A stretch of 64,000 nt of DNA. It comes from Peribacillus acanthi (GTDB lineage Bacteria > Bacillota > Bacilli > Bacillales > DSM-1321). The stretch's first letter is position 1. Each line of letters begins with the position of its first letter. This document shows positions 25,824 to 34,552 of the stretch, one piece after another. A program made the translations under genes and the position numbers. The notes under the pieces were generated by a model. That model worked only from the letters and a program-made list of their open reading frames with translations. It did not search any database and was not told the DNA's origin. The stretch lies in NCBI RefSeq assembly GCF_003073175.1, contig NZ_QBBX01000007.1, positions 62,001 to 126,000 of the forward strand, written 5' to 3'.

Positions 25824-26489
25824 GTGAAGGAAATCAACACAGCTCAGCTTCTTGAGACCATCACTGCATCAGTCATAGAAGAATTAAGAAGGCACCATTT
25901 ATTTGAGGAGCCAATCCGAAAAGAGTACGTTCCTGTCAATGTATCAGCAAGACACATTCACTTACAAAAAGATCATGCTGAAGTGCTGTTTGGAAAAGGG
26001 TACACACTCCAGAAGTGGAAAGATATTTCTCAGCCGGGTCAATATGCATGCGAAGAAAAAGTGACGATTAGAGGTCCTAAGGGAATGATTGAAAATGTTA
26101 GGATTCTTGGACCGTTAAGAGAGCAGACTCAAGTCGAAATCTCAAGAACGGATGCGAGGAAGATGGGATTAAACCCTCCAGTTCGTAACTCAGGTAACGT
26201 GAAAGAGTCTTCTCCTATCACCATTATGGGTCCTGCTGGAAGTGTGATGCTAGAAGAAGGATGTATCATTGCGGATCGTCACATCCATATGACTCCAGAC
26301 GATGCCCTGCAATTTGGTGTTAGGGATCAGCAAAAAGTTTCTGTATTAATTGAAGGGGAAAAAGGAGGCATCATGGGACAAGTAACTATTAGGGTTAAAG
26401 ACCGTTATGCCTTGGATATGCACATTGATACAGATGACGCAAATGCTTTTGGATTATCAGGTAATGAATGGGTTCGAATCCTTCCTTGA
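25824..26489 (+). CDS. pduL: Microcompartment phosphotransacylase PduL
   Basis: The 221-residue PTAC-family protein converts acyl-CoA and phosphate to acyl phosphate, recycling CoA inside the shell. Both zinc-binding duplicated motifs are visible: VSARHIHL (about 38-45) and ADRHIHM (about 152-158). The N-terminal helix NTAQLLETITASVIEELRRH followed by a linker is the encapsulation-peptide pattern of microcompartment PduL. Start is GTG 25824, 13 bases after the last shell gene, with GAGTGGTG upstream. Confidence 0.9.
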   Translation: MKEINTAQLLETITASVIEELRRHHLFEEPIRKEYVPVNVSARHIHLQKDHAEVLFGKGYTLQKWKDISQPGQYACEEKVTIRGPKGMIENVRILGPLREQTQVEISRTDARKMGLNPPVRNSGNVKESSPITIMGPAGSVMLEEGCIIADRHIHMTPDDALQFGVRDQQKVSVLIEGEKGGIMGQVTIRVKDRYALDMHIDTDDANAFGLSGNEWVRILP

Positions 26490-26525
26490 AAGAGTCGATG
26501 ATTCGAAAGAAGGGGAGAGTATAAC

Positions 26526-26780
26526 ATGATTGTGGGAAGAGTCGTTGGGAAAATTGTTTCAACAAGAAAATATACAAAGTTGAATGGCTATAAGTTTTTG
26601 CTGATTCAACCACTCAATGATAATAGCCAAAAAACATTTGTAGCGGCAGACGAACTAGGTGCAGGGGAAGGAGAAATTGTCCTTGTAGCTAATGGAAGCA
26701 TGGTCAAGCACGGTTTGACGAAGGATGCTCCAATCGACTCTCTTGTCGTAGGCATTGTTGACAATGAGATTAATCTTTAA
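26526..26780 (+). CDS. BMC-P vertex protein (EutN/CcmL/PduN family)
   Basis: The 84-residue protein starts MIVGRVVGKIVSTRKYTKLNG and ends APIDSLVVGIVDNEINL. The pattern of VG.V..T.K...L.G.K.L.. then VAADELGAGEGEIVLVANGS is diagnostic of the pentameric EutN/CcmL fold that caps the shell vertices. It is the only vertex gene in the locus, enough to close an icosahedral shell with the five BMC-H proteins. RBS GGGGAG lies before ATG 26526. Confidence 0.93.
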   Translation: MIVGRVVGKIVSTRKYTKLNGYKFLLIQPLNDNSQKTFVAADELGAGEGEIVLVANGSMVKHGLTKDAPIDSLVVGIVDNEINL

Positions 26781-26852
26781 GGTGAAATGGGTAAGGTAAG
26801 AGTAGATGGTCTGAAGATAGACTGTACTAAAGATTGCGGGTGAACCAAACTC

Positions 26853-28184
26853 ATGAAAATTGTAGTTATTGGTGGGGTTGCGGCAGGAATGTCCGCAGCC
26901 TCAAAAATTAAGCGAATGAATCCAGAGGCAGAAGTTATTGTTTATGAAAAAGGGCGTTTTTTATCCTATGGAGCTTGTGGTCTTCCCTATTACGTTTCAG
27001 GTGAAAATGATGATTACCGTAAAATGATTGCCAGGACAAAGGAACAGTTTGAGGAAAAAGGAATGAAAATTTTCCTCCGTCATGAAGTCGTAAAGGTAGT
27101 TCCTGAAAAAAAACAAATTATGGTTAAAGATATAGAAAGCAATAAAATGTTACTTGATTCCTACGATAAGTTAATGATTGCGACTGGTACAGTGCCAATC
27201 ATCCCTTCTTTTAAAGGTGGGAATCTCGAAAATATCCATGTACTGAAGACTCTAGAGGATGGCATTCGGTTAAAGGAAAAAGTAAATCAACCGCATATCA
27301 AAGAAGTTGTGATTGTTGGTGGAGGGTATATAGGGATTGAAGTCGCCGAAGCTATGAGACATATTGGTAAAAATGTAAGAGTCATTGAATTGGGCGATCG
27401 GATTCTAAAGACATTTGATCATGAATTGACAGAGCTCGCCCAAGAGGAACTTATTAAGCAGGGAGTAGAGCTAACCTTAGGGGAAAAGGTGGAAGGTTTT
27501 ATCGGTGATTGCAACGTAGAAGGGGTGCAAACGGATCAGGGAACCTATAAAGCCGACCTAGTTCTTCTATCAATCGGTGTAAAGCCGGCGACTGACTTTT
27601 TGCAAGGATCAGGCATTGCTCTTGAGAAAAATGGTGCTGTAGTCATTGACCGTGAGATGCGTACGAATATAGAGCATATTTATTCTGCTGGGGATTGTGC
27701 GATGGTCTATCACAAAGTTAAAGAGGAAAATGATTTTATTCCTCTTGGAACAACAGCGAACAAATGTGGAAGAATCACAGGAATTAATTTGCTTGGTGGT
27801 CATCAAAAGTTTGTTGGTACACTTGGAAGTGCAGCTATAAAAGTGTTTGATTTAGAGATGGGTAGGACTGGACTATCTGAGGAAGAAGCCAAAAAATTAG
27901 CAATTGAGTATTCAACCACTTTTGTGAAAAGTGTCGATCATCCAGGGTACTATCCTAATCAAACACCTATTTGGATTAAGTTGATTACTGAAAAGAGATC
28001 AAAACGAATACTAGGTGCACAAGCAATAGGGAATAAAGGAGCAGTTTTAAGGATTGATGTATTTGCAGTTGCGATACATAACGCCATGACTGCAGATGAA
28101 TTGGGGATGGTTGATCTATGTTATGCTCCTCCTTTTGCAGGAGTATGGGATGCAGTCCATATAGCAAGTAATGCAGTGGAATGA
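26853..28184 (+). CDS. cdr: CoA-disulfide reductase / NADH oxidase family flavoprotein
   Basis: The 443-residue protein has the N-terminal FAD motif VVIGGVAAGMSAA, the redox Cys42 in SYGACGLPYY (SxxxC pattern of CoA-disulfide reductases), a central NAD(P)H motif VVIVGGGYIGIEVAEA, the FAD motif IYSAGDCA (about 283-290) and the C-terminal dimerisation domain with DHPGYYPN and CYAPPFA. Family members reduce CoA disulfide or oxidise NADH. In this operon it could return NAD+ for the aldehyde dehydrogenase or keep CoA reduced, in place of the alcohol dehydrogenase seen in other microcompartments. No encapsulation peptide is evident. Confidence 0.85.
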   Translation: MKIVVIGGVAAGMSAASKIKRMNPEAEVIVYEKGRFLSYGACGLPYYVSGENDDYRKMIARTKEQFEEKGMKIFLRHEVVKVVPEKKQIMVKDIESNKMLLDSYDKLMIATGTVPIIPSFKGGNLENIHVLKTLEDGIRLKEKVNQPHIKEVVIVGGGYIGIEVAEAMRHIGKNVRVIELGDRILKTFDHELTELAQEELIKQGVELTLGEKVEGFIGDCNVEGVQTDQGTYKADLVLLSIGVKPATDFLQGSGIALEKNGAVVIDREMRTNIEHIYSAGDCAMVYHKVKEENDFIPLGTTANKCGRITGINLLGGHQKFVGTLGSAAIKVFDLEMGRTGLSEEEAKKLAIEYSTTFVKSVDHPGYYPNQTPIWIKLITEKRSKRILGAQAIGNKGAVLRIDVFAVAIHNAMTADELGMVDLCYAPPFAGVWDAVHIASNAVE

Positions 28185-28197
28185 TGAGGTGAAATAA

Positions 28198-29028
28198 ATG
28201 GGGAAAGTGACAAATCTGCAAGAAGCCGCTTCCATGGTGCAGGATGGGGATACAGTAGGTATTGGAGGAAATGTTCTTCATCGCGCCCCGATGGCATTTG
28301 TTAGGGAATTGGCTCGTCAACGTAAACATAATCTCAAGCTGGTTAAAACAGCAGGAGCCCATGATATTGATTTATTATGTGCCTTTGACTGCGTTGAATC
28401 GGTAGATGCGGGATTTGTCAGCTATGAAACAAAATATGGATTAGCCGGTCATTATCGTAATGGAGTAGAAACAGGACGAGTCAAAGCAAACGAGCATGCA
28501 TGCTATACGGTCATTTGTGCATTGCGTGCCGCTTCCATGAATGTCCCGTTTATGCCGGTTAAAGGGTTAATGTACGGGGAGCTTTTGCAACATAATGACT
28601 ATTTCAAGGTAGTGGAAGATCCTTTCGGAGGAGAGGCTGTCACTCTAGTGAAAAGTATCGTTCCAGACGTGGCAATCATCCATGTCCATGAATGCGACGA
28701 AAACGGTAATTCCATGATTTCTGGCCCGAAGTTCGAGGATGTTTTACTAAGTAGAGCTGCTAAAAAGGTCATTGTGACAACTGAACAAATTGTCCTTCCA
28801 AGCAAAATGAAAATCCATAACGAGCGAATTGATATTCCTGGATTTCTTGTAAGTGCCGTTGTCCATACTCCAAAAGGGGCCAGTCCAACTTCCGTACATA
28901 AAAAATATGACATCGATGAGAAGGCACTACTCCGTTTTATTCATAGTAAGGAACCATTAGAAGTAGACAATTATTTGAAAAGTTTTGAATCAAACGACTA
29001 TGCAGGGAACAGGAGGGGATGGCTATGA
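28198..29028 (+). CDS. Family I CoA-transferase, alpha subunit (glutaconate CoA-transferase-like)
   Basis: The 276-residue protein matches GctA-type alpha subunits: LQEAASMVQDGDTVGIGGN (about 6-24), KTAGAHDIDLLCAFDCVE, GLAGHYRNGVE and VPDVAIIHVHECDENGN. Family I CoA-transferases move CoA between an acyl-CoA and a free carboxylic acid. The beta subunit overlaps its stop codon. It starts 13 bases after the flavoprotein gene, so it belongs to the same operon and may transfer CoA from the acyl-CoA made in the microcompartment to another acid. The substrate is not deducible. Confidence 0.83.
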   Translation: MGKVTNLQEAASMVQDGDTVGIGGNVLHRAPMAFVRELARQRKHNLKLVKTAGAHDIDLLCAFDCVESVDAGFVSYETKYGLAGHYRNGVETGRVKANEHACYTVICALRAASMNVPFMPVKGLMYGELLQHNDYFKVVEDPFGGEAVTLVKSIVPDVAIIHVHECDENGNSMISGPKFEDVLLSRAAKKVIVTTEQIVLPSKMKIHNERIDIPGFLVSAVVHTPKGASPTSVHKKYDIDEKALLRFIHSKEPLEVDNYLKSFESNDYAGNRRGWL

Positions 29029-29750
29029 TGGGGGACTACCGGGCGAGTGATATCATGACTTGTGCTATCTCAAGAATGCTTTCTGATGGTGAAACAGTCT
29101 TCCATGGCGTCTCTTCCCACCTTCCTATGGTTGCGATGCATTTAGCAAAACAAACGCATGCCCCTAATCTGGTCCATCTAAATATACCTGGAGGAGTCAA
29201 TCCTACATCGGTAAAAAAAGCTTCTTATTCTTCTGCTGGGTCAGATTTACTAGAAAGTTCTGAAGCTTATTTTCCATTAGAAGAAGTATTTGATTTATCC
29301 ATGAGAGGAAAATTGGATGTGGCTTTTTTAGGTGGAATTCAATTCGATCGAAACGGAAACGTCAATGCCTCGGTAATTGGTGACTACCATAAACCTAAGG
29401 TCCGATTACCAGGGGGAGCGGGAAGTGCAGTGCTTATTCCGACTGCCAAAAAGACGATTATTTGGAGAACAAAACATGATGTTCGGACCTTCGTGGAAAA
29501 CGTGGATTTTGTCACGACGCGAGGAAACCTTTGGAAAATCGTGACTCCTTTATGTATCTTTGAATTTAGAGATGGACAACTATATCTTGATTCCATTCAT
29601 CCGACATCTAGCTTGGAAGAAGTTCAAGCCAATACTGGATTTCAGTTACTGTATGAAAAGGTTCAATACACAGAAAAGCCAACGGACGCAGAATTGAGTG
29701 TGTTGAGACGAATTGATCCTCAGGATTATCGATCTTTGGAATTTTTTTGA
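29025..29750 (+). CDS. Family I CoA-transferase, beta subunit
   Basis: The 241-residue GctB-like subunit has SDIMTCAISRMLSDGETVFHGV at the N-terminus, LDVAFLGGIQFDRNGNVNAS in the middle and KVRLPGGAGSAVLIPTAKKT downstream. Start ATG 29025 is chosen because AGGAGG at 29011-29016 lies 8 bases before it; ATG 29019 is too close to the site. The start overlaps the alpha-subunit stop (ATGA), which suggests coupled synthesis of the heteromer. Confidence 0.83.
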   Translation: MMGDYRASDIMTCAISRMLSDGETVFHGVSSHLPMVAMHLAKQTHAPNLVHLNIPGGVNPTSVKKASYSSAGSDLLESSEAYFPLEEVFDLSMRGKLDVAFLGGIQFDRNGNVNASVIGDYHKPKVRLPGGAGSAVLIPTAKKTIIWRTKHDVRTFVENVDFVTTRGNLWKIVTPLCIFEFRDGQLYLDSIHPTSSLEEVQANTGFQLLYEKVQYTEKPTDAELSVLRRIDPQDYRSLEFF

Positions 29751-29808
29751 AACTTTTACACGTTCAGTTTCGTATTAAAAAGAAAGTAACGTAAAAGGAG
29801 CAATAAAG

Positions 29809-30015
29809 ATGAGTGGTGGAGGATGCATTAAATGCGGTCACACTGAAACAGACAGGAAAGAAGTGGCCATGACGGGAACAGGATTATCCAAAATGTTTGA
29901 TATTCAGCACAACCAGTTTATCGTCATCTATTGCAAGAAATGTGGATATTCCGAATTCTATAACAAAAAAGCCTCTATGGGGTCTAATATTCTAGATTTG
30001 TTTTTTGGTGGATAA
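29809..30015 (+). CDS. Small zinc-ribbon protein
   Basis: The 68-residue protein has two CxxC pairs (GCIKCGH and YCKKCGYSEF) spaced as a zinc ribbon, like the YpzJ-type nucleic-acid-binding Zn-ribbon proteins of Bacillus. It follows the CoA-transferase by 58 bases with an AAAAGGAG site and precedes the operon terminator. Whether it serves the microcompartment is unknown. Confidence 0.75.
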   Translation: MSGGGCIKCGHTETDRKEVAMTGTGLSKMFDIQHNQFIVIYCKKCGYSEFYNKKASMGSNILDLFFGG

Positions 30016-30018
30016 AGG

Positions 30019-30058
30019 AAGAGGCTGGATGAACTATGTTCAATCCAGTCTCTTTTTT
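30019..30058 (+). terminator. Terminator of the microcompartment operon
   Basis: A stem of about 15 bp, AGAGGCTGGATGAAC (30020-30034) with GTTCAATCCAGTCTCT, has one bulge and is followed by T6. Confidence 0.88.
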
Positions 30059-30114
30059 GTACGTTCATGAGGGGGAAAAATTGCAGTTGAGTGAAACTAG
30101 AAATGGATGAAAGT

Positions 30115-30975
30115 TTAATTTAAACAAAGTCCACTCGTGTTGGCTAATTGACTAATTACTTTTTGTAGAGAGTTTTCTGTTTGGATACCTGAGAAATCTA
30201 TGCCAAGCTGTATGGACGTTTGGGCAACCTCAGGTCTAATCCCAGTTAAAATGACTTTAACCCCTACCATTCGTAAGGAATCAATTAGTTGGAAAATCTG
30301 TTGGGCGACCATTGTATCAACCATGACAACGCCTGATAAATCAATGATTAAGACGTTTACCTGAGCTTCGACAGCTTGTGTGAGTGTTGATTCTAAAATG
30401 CTTTTGGCACGTACAGTATCAATGTCTCCAATAATCGGTAGAAGACCGACTTTGTTCGTTAATGTGATGACTGGTGCGCTAAGTTCTCTAATTAAAGTCG
30501 CTTGAGATGTCAAACGATTAATCATAATCTCCATAAAATAGGCGATAAAGGTTTCGAGTACATAATCAAGGGCATAGTTTATTTTTCTTTCCCAAGAGAA
30601 AACATCATCTAATTCAATGTTTAGACTGGTTTCTTTTACAAACTTTTTTACGTATTCCCAGTAAATCTTACGGAAGATACCGTTATTTCTTGCAACCTCA
30701 TCCAAAGAAGTCTTTGATTCAACGCGATCTGCTGCTGTCTTACTCGTCCATTTTGAAATAGTTTCTTTCATTTCTTCCTCTGTTTGAAGAAGGGATTGAG
30801 CAACAAAACGAACATATTGTGAATTCTGTTCCTTAATTTTGTTCATTACATGGGGAGGAGCATCTAATGAATAATCAGAACCTGCTTTTACAGTTTGATA
30901 TGTAACCCAATCTTCTGTAAATTCCTTAGCATGGTCGACCAAAAAATCGTAAAGTGTTTTTGATTTGATATCCAT
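30115..30975 (-). CDS. rsbR: RsbR-family stressosome protein (STAS domain)
   Basis: The 286-residue protein has an N-terminal non-heme-globin-like helical domain (about 1-150) and a C-terminal STAS domain (about 165-280). PVITLTNKVGLLPIIGDIDTVRA and VNVLIIDLSGVVMVDTMVA contain the two Thr positions phosphorylated by RsbT in RsbR paralogues (Thr in DIDT and in VDTM). Such proteins build the stressosome that controls the general stress response. It is a stand-alone gene, like RsbRB/RC/RD, without rsbS or rsbT beside it. The start has GGAG upstream on the minus strand. Confidence 0.88.
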   Translation of the reverse strand: MDIKSKTLYDFLVDHAKEFTEDWVTYQTVKAGSDYSLDAPPHVMNKIKEQNSQYVRFVAQSLLQTEEEMKETISKWTSKTAADRVESKTSLDEVARNNGIFRKIYWEYVKKFVKETSLNIELDDVFSWERKINYALDYVLETFIAYFMEIMINRLTSQATLIRELSAPVITLTNKVGLLPIIGDIDTVRAKSILESTLTQAVEAQVNVLIIDLSGVVMVDTMVAQQIFQLIDSLRMVGVKVILTGIRPEVAQTSIQLGIDFSGIQTENSLQKVISQLANTSGLCLN

Positions 30976-31176
30976 ATTATCTCCTTGTCTTGTTTTCTTT
31001 TTATTATCTCTATTGTTAAATCAAAAAGATGAAAAGTCAATTCCTTAACTAGTGTCTACTATAAAAATACAAATGTTTACGTATGAAGGAAAAATATCTT
31101 GCAACTTGAATTAGAGGGAGAGATAATAAGAGTCATATTCGAAGAAAAACATAATCGACGTTTAGGGGATGTTTCA

Positions 31177-32550
31177 ATGAAAGTTGTGAAATTTGGGGGT
31201 TCCTCTTTGTCATCGGGAACTCAAATAAAGAAAGTGTTTGATATCATTCTTTCTGATCCACAAAGAAGAATTATTGTTGTATCTGCGCCAGGCAAACGAT
31301 TTGATGAAGATAGAAAAGTTACAGACTTGTTAATTGATTGTGGAATTCATATGAGGGAGAGTGGCCAGGCAAATCATCAAATTCGATTAATTTTAAATCG
31401 TTATGCATCGATTATCGACGAACTTGTGATGGATCCTACAATGATTGATGATTTTGAAGCGCAATTATTACAAACTCTTAAGGTTAACCATCTTCCCATA
31501 GAAAAGTACTTAGATGCAATCAAAGCATGTGGGGAAGATCTAAATGCAAGACTGATAGCTTCGTATTTTAATCAAAGAGGTGTAAAAGCCTCCTATGTTA
31601 ATCCACTTTCTGCAGGTTTATACGTAAGTGACGAACCAGGGAATGCTCAAGTGTTAAATGAATCCTACGATAATTTGTTTAAGTTGAGGGAGTATTCGGG
31701 AATTCTAGTGTTTCCTGGCTTTTTTGGCTATACAAAAGATAAGGAAGTTGTCACTTTTTCAAGAAGTGGATCAGACATTACAGGATCTATTCTTGCCAAC
31801 GGTGTAAAAGCCTCTATGTATGAGAATTTTACAGATGTGGATGCGGTTTATTCAGTTAACCCTACCGTTGTGGAGAAACCAAAAGAAATAAGGGAGCTTA
31901 CTTATCGGGAAATGAGGGAACTATCGTATGCAGGATTTTCTGTTTTTCACGAAGAGGCATTAATTCCTGCGTTTAAAGCAGGAATTCCAGTAAATGTGAA
32001 AAATACAAATAATCCTAATGCTCCAGGAACAAAAATAGTCAGTAATAGGCAACATACAAATGGGCCGGTAATTGGAATCGCTAGCGATAAAGGGTTTTGT
32101 AGTATTTTTGTCAGCAAATACTTAATGAACAGAGAAATCGGGTTTGGCAGGAAGCTCCTTCAAATATTGGAGGAGAACGGAGTTTCTTACGAACACATCC
32201 CTTCAGGTATTGATGATATTACTGTTATATTAAGAGAAGATTTGTTGGATGCAAATAAAGAAACAGTCATTATTGACAGGATTAATAAGGAGTTAGATGT
32301 GGATGATGTCCGAGTAGAACATGGCTTGGCATTGATCATGATTGTAGGAGAGGGAATGCGACATAGTGTAGGAACTACTGCACGTGCTTCCAAAGCGTTA
32401 TCGGATGTGGGAATAAATATTGAGATGATTAACCAAGGTTCTTCAGAGGTAAGTATAATGTTCGGTATTAAGGCTATTGATGAACATAAAGCGGTAAATG
32501 CGTTATACCAAGAATTTTTTTCTCCGTCACTAATTGGCGCAAATGTTTGA
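31177..32550 (+). CDS. yclM: Aspartokinase (YclM/ThrD-like, class III)
   Basis: The 457-residue enzyme phosphorylates aspartate, the first step to lysine, threonine and methionine. The kinase signature VVKFGGSSLSSG is at residues 3-14, with SGSDITGSILANG and FTDVDAVYSVNP downstream. Two C-terminal ACT modules are present (the second holds VGEGMRHSVGTTARASKAL). The size matches Bacillus aspartokinase III rather than the dual-start lysC type. Start ATG 31177 is chosen over upstream TTG 31099 because of the AGGGGAT site 7 bases before it and the family N-terminus. No lysine riboswitch is visible in the short leader. Confidence 0.9.
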   Translation: MKVVKFGGSSLSSGTQIKKVFDIILSDPQRRIIVVSAPGKRFDEDRKVTDLLIDCGIHMRESGQANHQIRLILNRYASIIDELVMDPTMIDDFEAQLLQTLKVNHLPIEKYLDAIKACGEDLNARLIASYFNQRGVKASYVNPLSAGLYVSDEPGNAQVLNESYDNLFKLREYSGILVFPGFFGYTKDKEVVTFSRSGSDITGSILANGVKASMYENFTDVDAVYSVNPTVVEKPKEIRELTYREMRELSYAGFSVFHEEALIPAFKAGIPVNVKNTNNPNAPGTKIVSNRQHTNGPVIGIASDKGFCSIFVSKYLMNREIGFGRKLLQILEENGVSYEHIPSGIDDITVILREDLLDANKETVIIDRINKELDVDDVRVEHGLALIMIVGEGMRHSVGTTARASKALSDVGINIEMINQGSSEVSIMFGIKAIDEHKAVNALYQEFFSPSLIGANV

Positions 32551-32557
32551 TCAATCA

Positions 32558-32600
32558 TAATACTCATAGGAAGTGAAATGCTTCCCTTATGAGTATTTTT
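32558..32600 (+). terminator. Terminator after aspartokinase
   Basis: AATACTCATAGGAAG pairs with CTTCCCTTATGAGTATT (one bulge) around TGAAATG and is followed by T5. Confidence 0.88.
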
Positions 32601-32812
32601 TGCTTTTTAGAAAGAAATTAAAGACACATTGTAAGATGAATTTATAGCGAGCACATGAAGAAGTTTAATGGAAATATCCTGTAAAGAATTCTAATTATTT
32701 AAAATTAAAAGATAAAATAGTAAAATAAAAGAAAACATTACAGTACTTCGAGATATTCGGTTTCCTAAAGGTTGGTTAGTTGCAGCTAGGAATGGTACAG
32801 AAAGGGGATAAA

Positions 32813-34552
32813 ATGAGTAAAGTATTGCACTTCCTAAATCCGTATAGGATAGCCGTTGGAATAGCCTTGTTTTTTATGCTGACGGAATTAGCTGTTGAGC
32901 TTTGGCAACCACTCTTAATGGCAAAAATTATCGATGAAGGAATTTTGAAAAATGATATGTCGGTCATTCTAACTTGGGGAGGTTTCATGGTTTTATTATC
33001 CATTGTGGCTTTTGCATCTGGGATATTGAACTCTTTTTATGCAGCACATGTTAGTCAAAGTTTTGGGTATGATGTGAGGCAAAAATTGTTTGAAAAAGTC
33101 CAATCATTTTCTTACGCTAATTTTAATAAAATCCCTTCATCTTCTTTGATTACACGCCTAACAAATGATGTTACCCAAATACAAAATACAGTATTCATGA
33201 GTTTAAGAATCATGATGAGGGCCCCTTTGTTAATTATCGGTGGATTGATCATGTCTTTTGTAGTTCATCCCAAACTAGCAATGCTCTTGGCGGTAGTCGT
33301 ACCCTTTTTATTCTTCTTCCTGATATGGTTTATGAATAAAGGAAGAAGGATGTTCAAAATCGTTCAAGAAAAATTAGATGGTGTAAATAGTGTGATGCAG
33401 GAAAATTTGGCAGGGATGAAGTTAATCCGTTCCTTTCTAAGAAGAAATTACGAAGGTCGGCGGTTTGAAGCTGCCAACGTGGAGTTGATGAAACATACGT
33501 CTTCTGTTCTTCGAGTGATGGAAGTGACAATGCCAGTACTATTATTGCTTATGAACATCTCCATACTGGGTGTGCTTTGGTTTGGAAGTATGGAGGTGAA
33601 TACAGGTGGTGCACAGGTTGGGGAAGTTGTGGCGATTGTCAATTACTCCATGAGAATTACTTCCGCTCTATCCGTTTTCACTTTCATAATAATGGCTTTT
33701 TCTAGAGCTAGAGCATCAGCGGAACGGATTACAGATGTGTTAGAAACAGAGGTAGTGATGAAGGACGAGGGTGCAGGTGAGGAAAAGGAAGTAATAGAGG
33801 GTGTGGTGGAATTTCAAAATGTATCCTTTCAATATCCCGAAACAAGCTCCTATGTATTGAAAGACATTTCATTTAAAGCAGAAGCAGGGGAAACCTTTGC
33901 CATCATGGGAGCAACTGGTGCAGGGAAAACCTCGTTATTTCAATTAATTCCTCGATTATATGATGTATCGGAAGGTACTGTATTAATAGACAATATAGAT
34001 GTTAGAGAATGGAAACAAGAGTCCCTTCGTAAAGCGATCGGTTTAGTGTCACAAGATTCCATCCTTTTTACAGGTACTATTGCAGAAAATATTCGTTGGG
34101 GTAAAGACGAAGCGAATATCGATGAAATAAAAAAAGCAGCTACTGATGCTCAGCTTGCAGATACAATCAGTAAGCTTCCCGATGATTATGAAACAAAAAT
34201 TGGTCAAAGGGGAGTCAATTTATCAGGTGGTCAAAAGCAGAGGGTATCCATAGCACGTGCGCTTGTGCGAAAGCCCAATATTTTGTTACTAGATGATAGT
34301 ACAAGTGCCTTGGATCTAAGGACAGAGGCAAGACTACTGGATGCATTAAAAAATTATTCCTGTACCACGTTAATCATTACTCAAAAAATTAGTACGGCTA
34401 TGACGGCTGACCAAATACTTCTTTTAGAAGAAGGACGATTGATTGAAAAGGGAACACATTTAGAATTGATGGCAAATAGCAAATTATATCGAAAAATTTA
34501 TGAATCACAAAACGGAAAGGGGCTACCGGAACATGTTAAAACAACTTACTAA
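32813..34552 (+). CDS. yheI: Heterodimeric ABC exporter subunit, YheI-like
   Basis: The 579-residue half-transporter has a six-helix membrane domain (about 1-310) and an ATPase domain. Walker A is GATGAGKTS, the signature is the canonical LSGGQKQR and Walker B is LLLDDSTSALD. The Asp after Walker B replaces the catalytic Glu, as in the degenerate-site subunit of heterodimeric multidrug exporters. The partner gene overlaps its end. Start ATG 32813 follows AAAGGGG. Export of drugs or peptides is expected from the family. Confidence 0.9.
   Translation: MSKVLHFLNPYRIAVGIALFFMLTELAVELWQPLLMAKIIDEGILKNDMSVILTWGGFMVLLSIVAFASGILNSFYAAHVSQSFGYDVRQKLFEKVQSFSYANFNKIPSSSLITRLTNDVTQIQNTVFMSLRIMMRAPLLIIGGLIMSFVVHPKLAMLLAVVVPFLFFFLIWFMNKGRRMFKIVQEKLDGVNSVMQENLAGMKLIRSFLRRNYEGRRFEAANVELMKHTSSVLRVMEVTMPVLLLLMNISILGVLWFGSMEVNTGGAQVGEVVAIVNYSMRITSALSVFTFIIMAFSRARASAERITDVLETEVVMKDEGAGEEKEVIEGVVEFQNVSFQYPETSSYVLKDISFKAEAGETFAIMGATGAGKTSLFQLIPRLYDVSEGTVLIDNIDVREWKQESLRKAIGLVSQDSILFTGTIAENIRWGKDEANIDEIKKAATDAQLADTISKLPDDYETKIGQRGVNLSGGQKQRVSIARALVRKPNILLLDDSTSALDLRTEARLLDALKNYSCTTLIITQKISTAMTADQILLLEEGRLIEKGTHLELMANSKLYRKIYESQNGKGLPEHVKTTY

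Noticed and set aside
31000-31176. Lysine riboswitch before aspartokinase
   Set aside because: The leader is too short and lacks the conserved lysine-aptamer segments.
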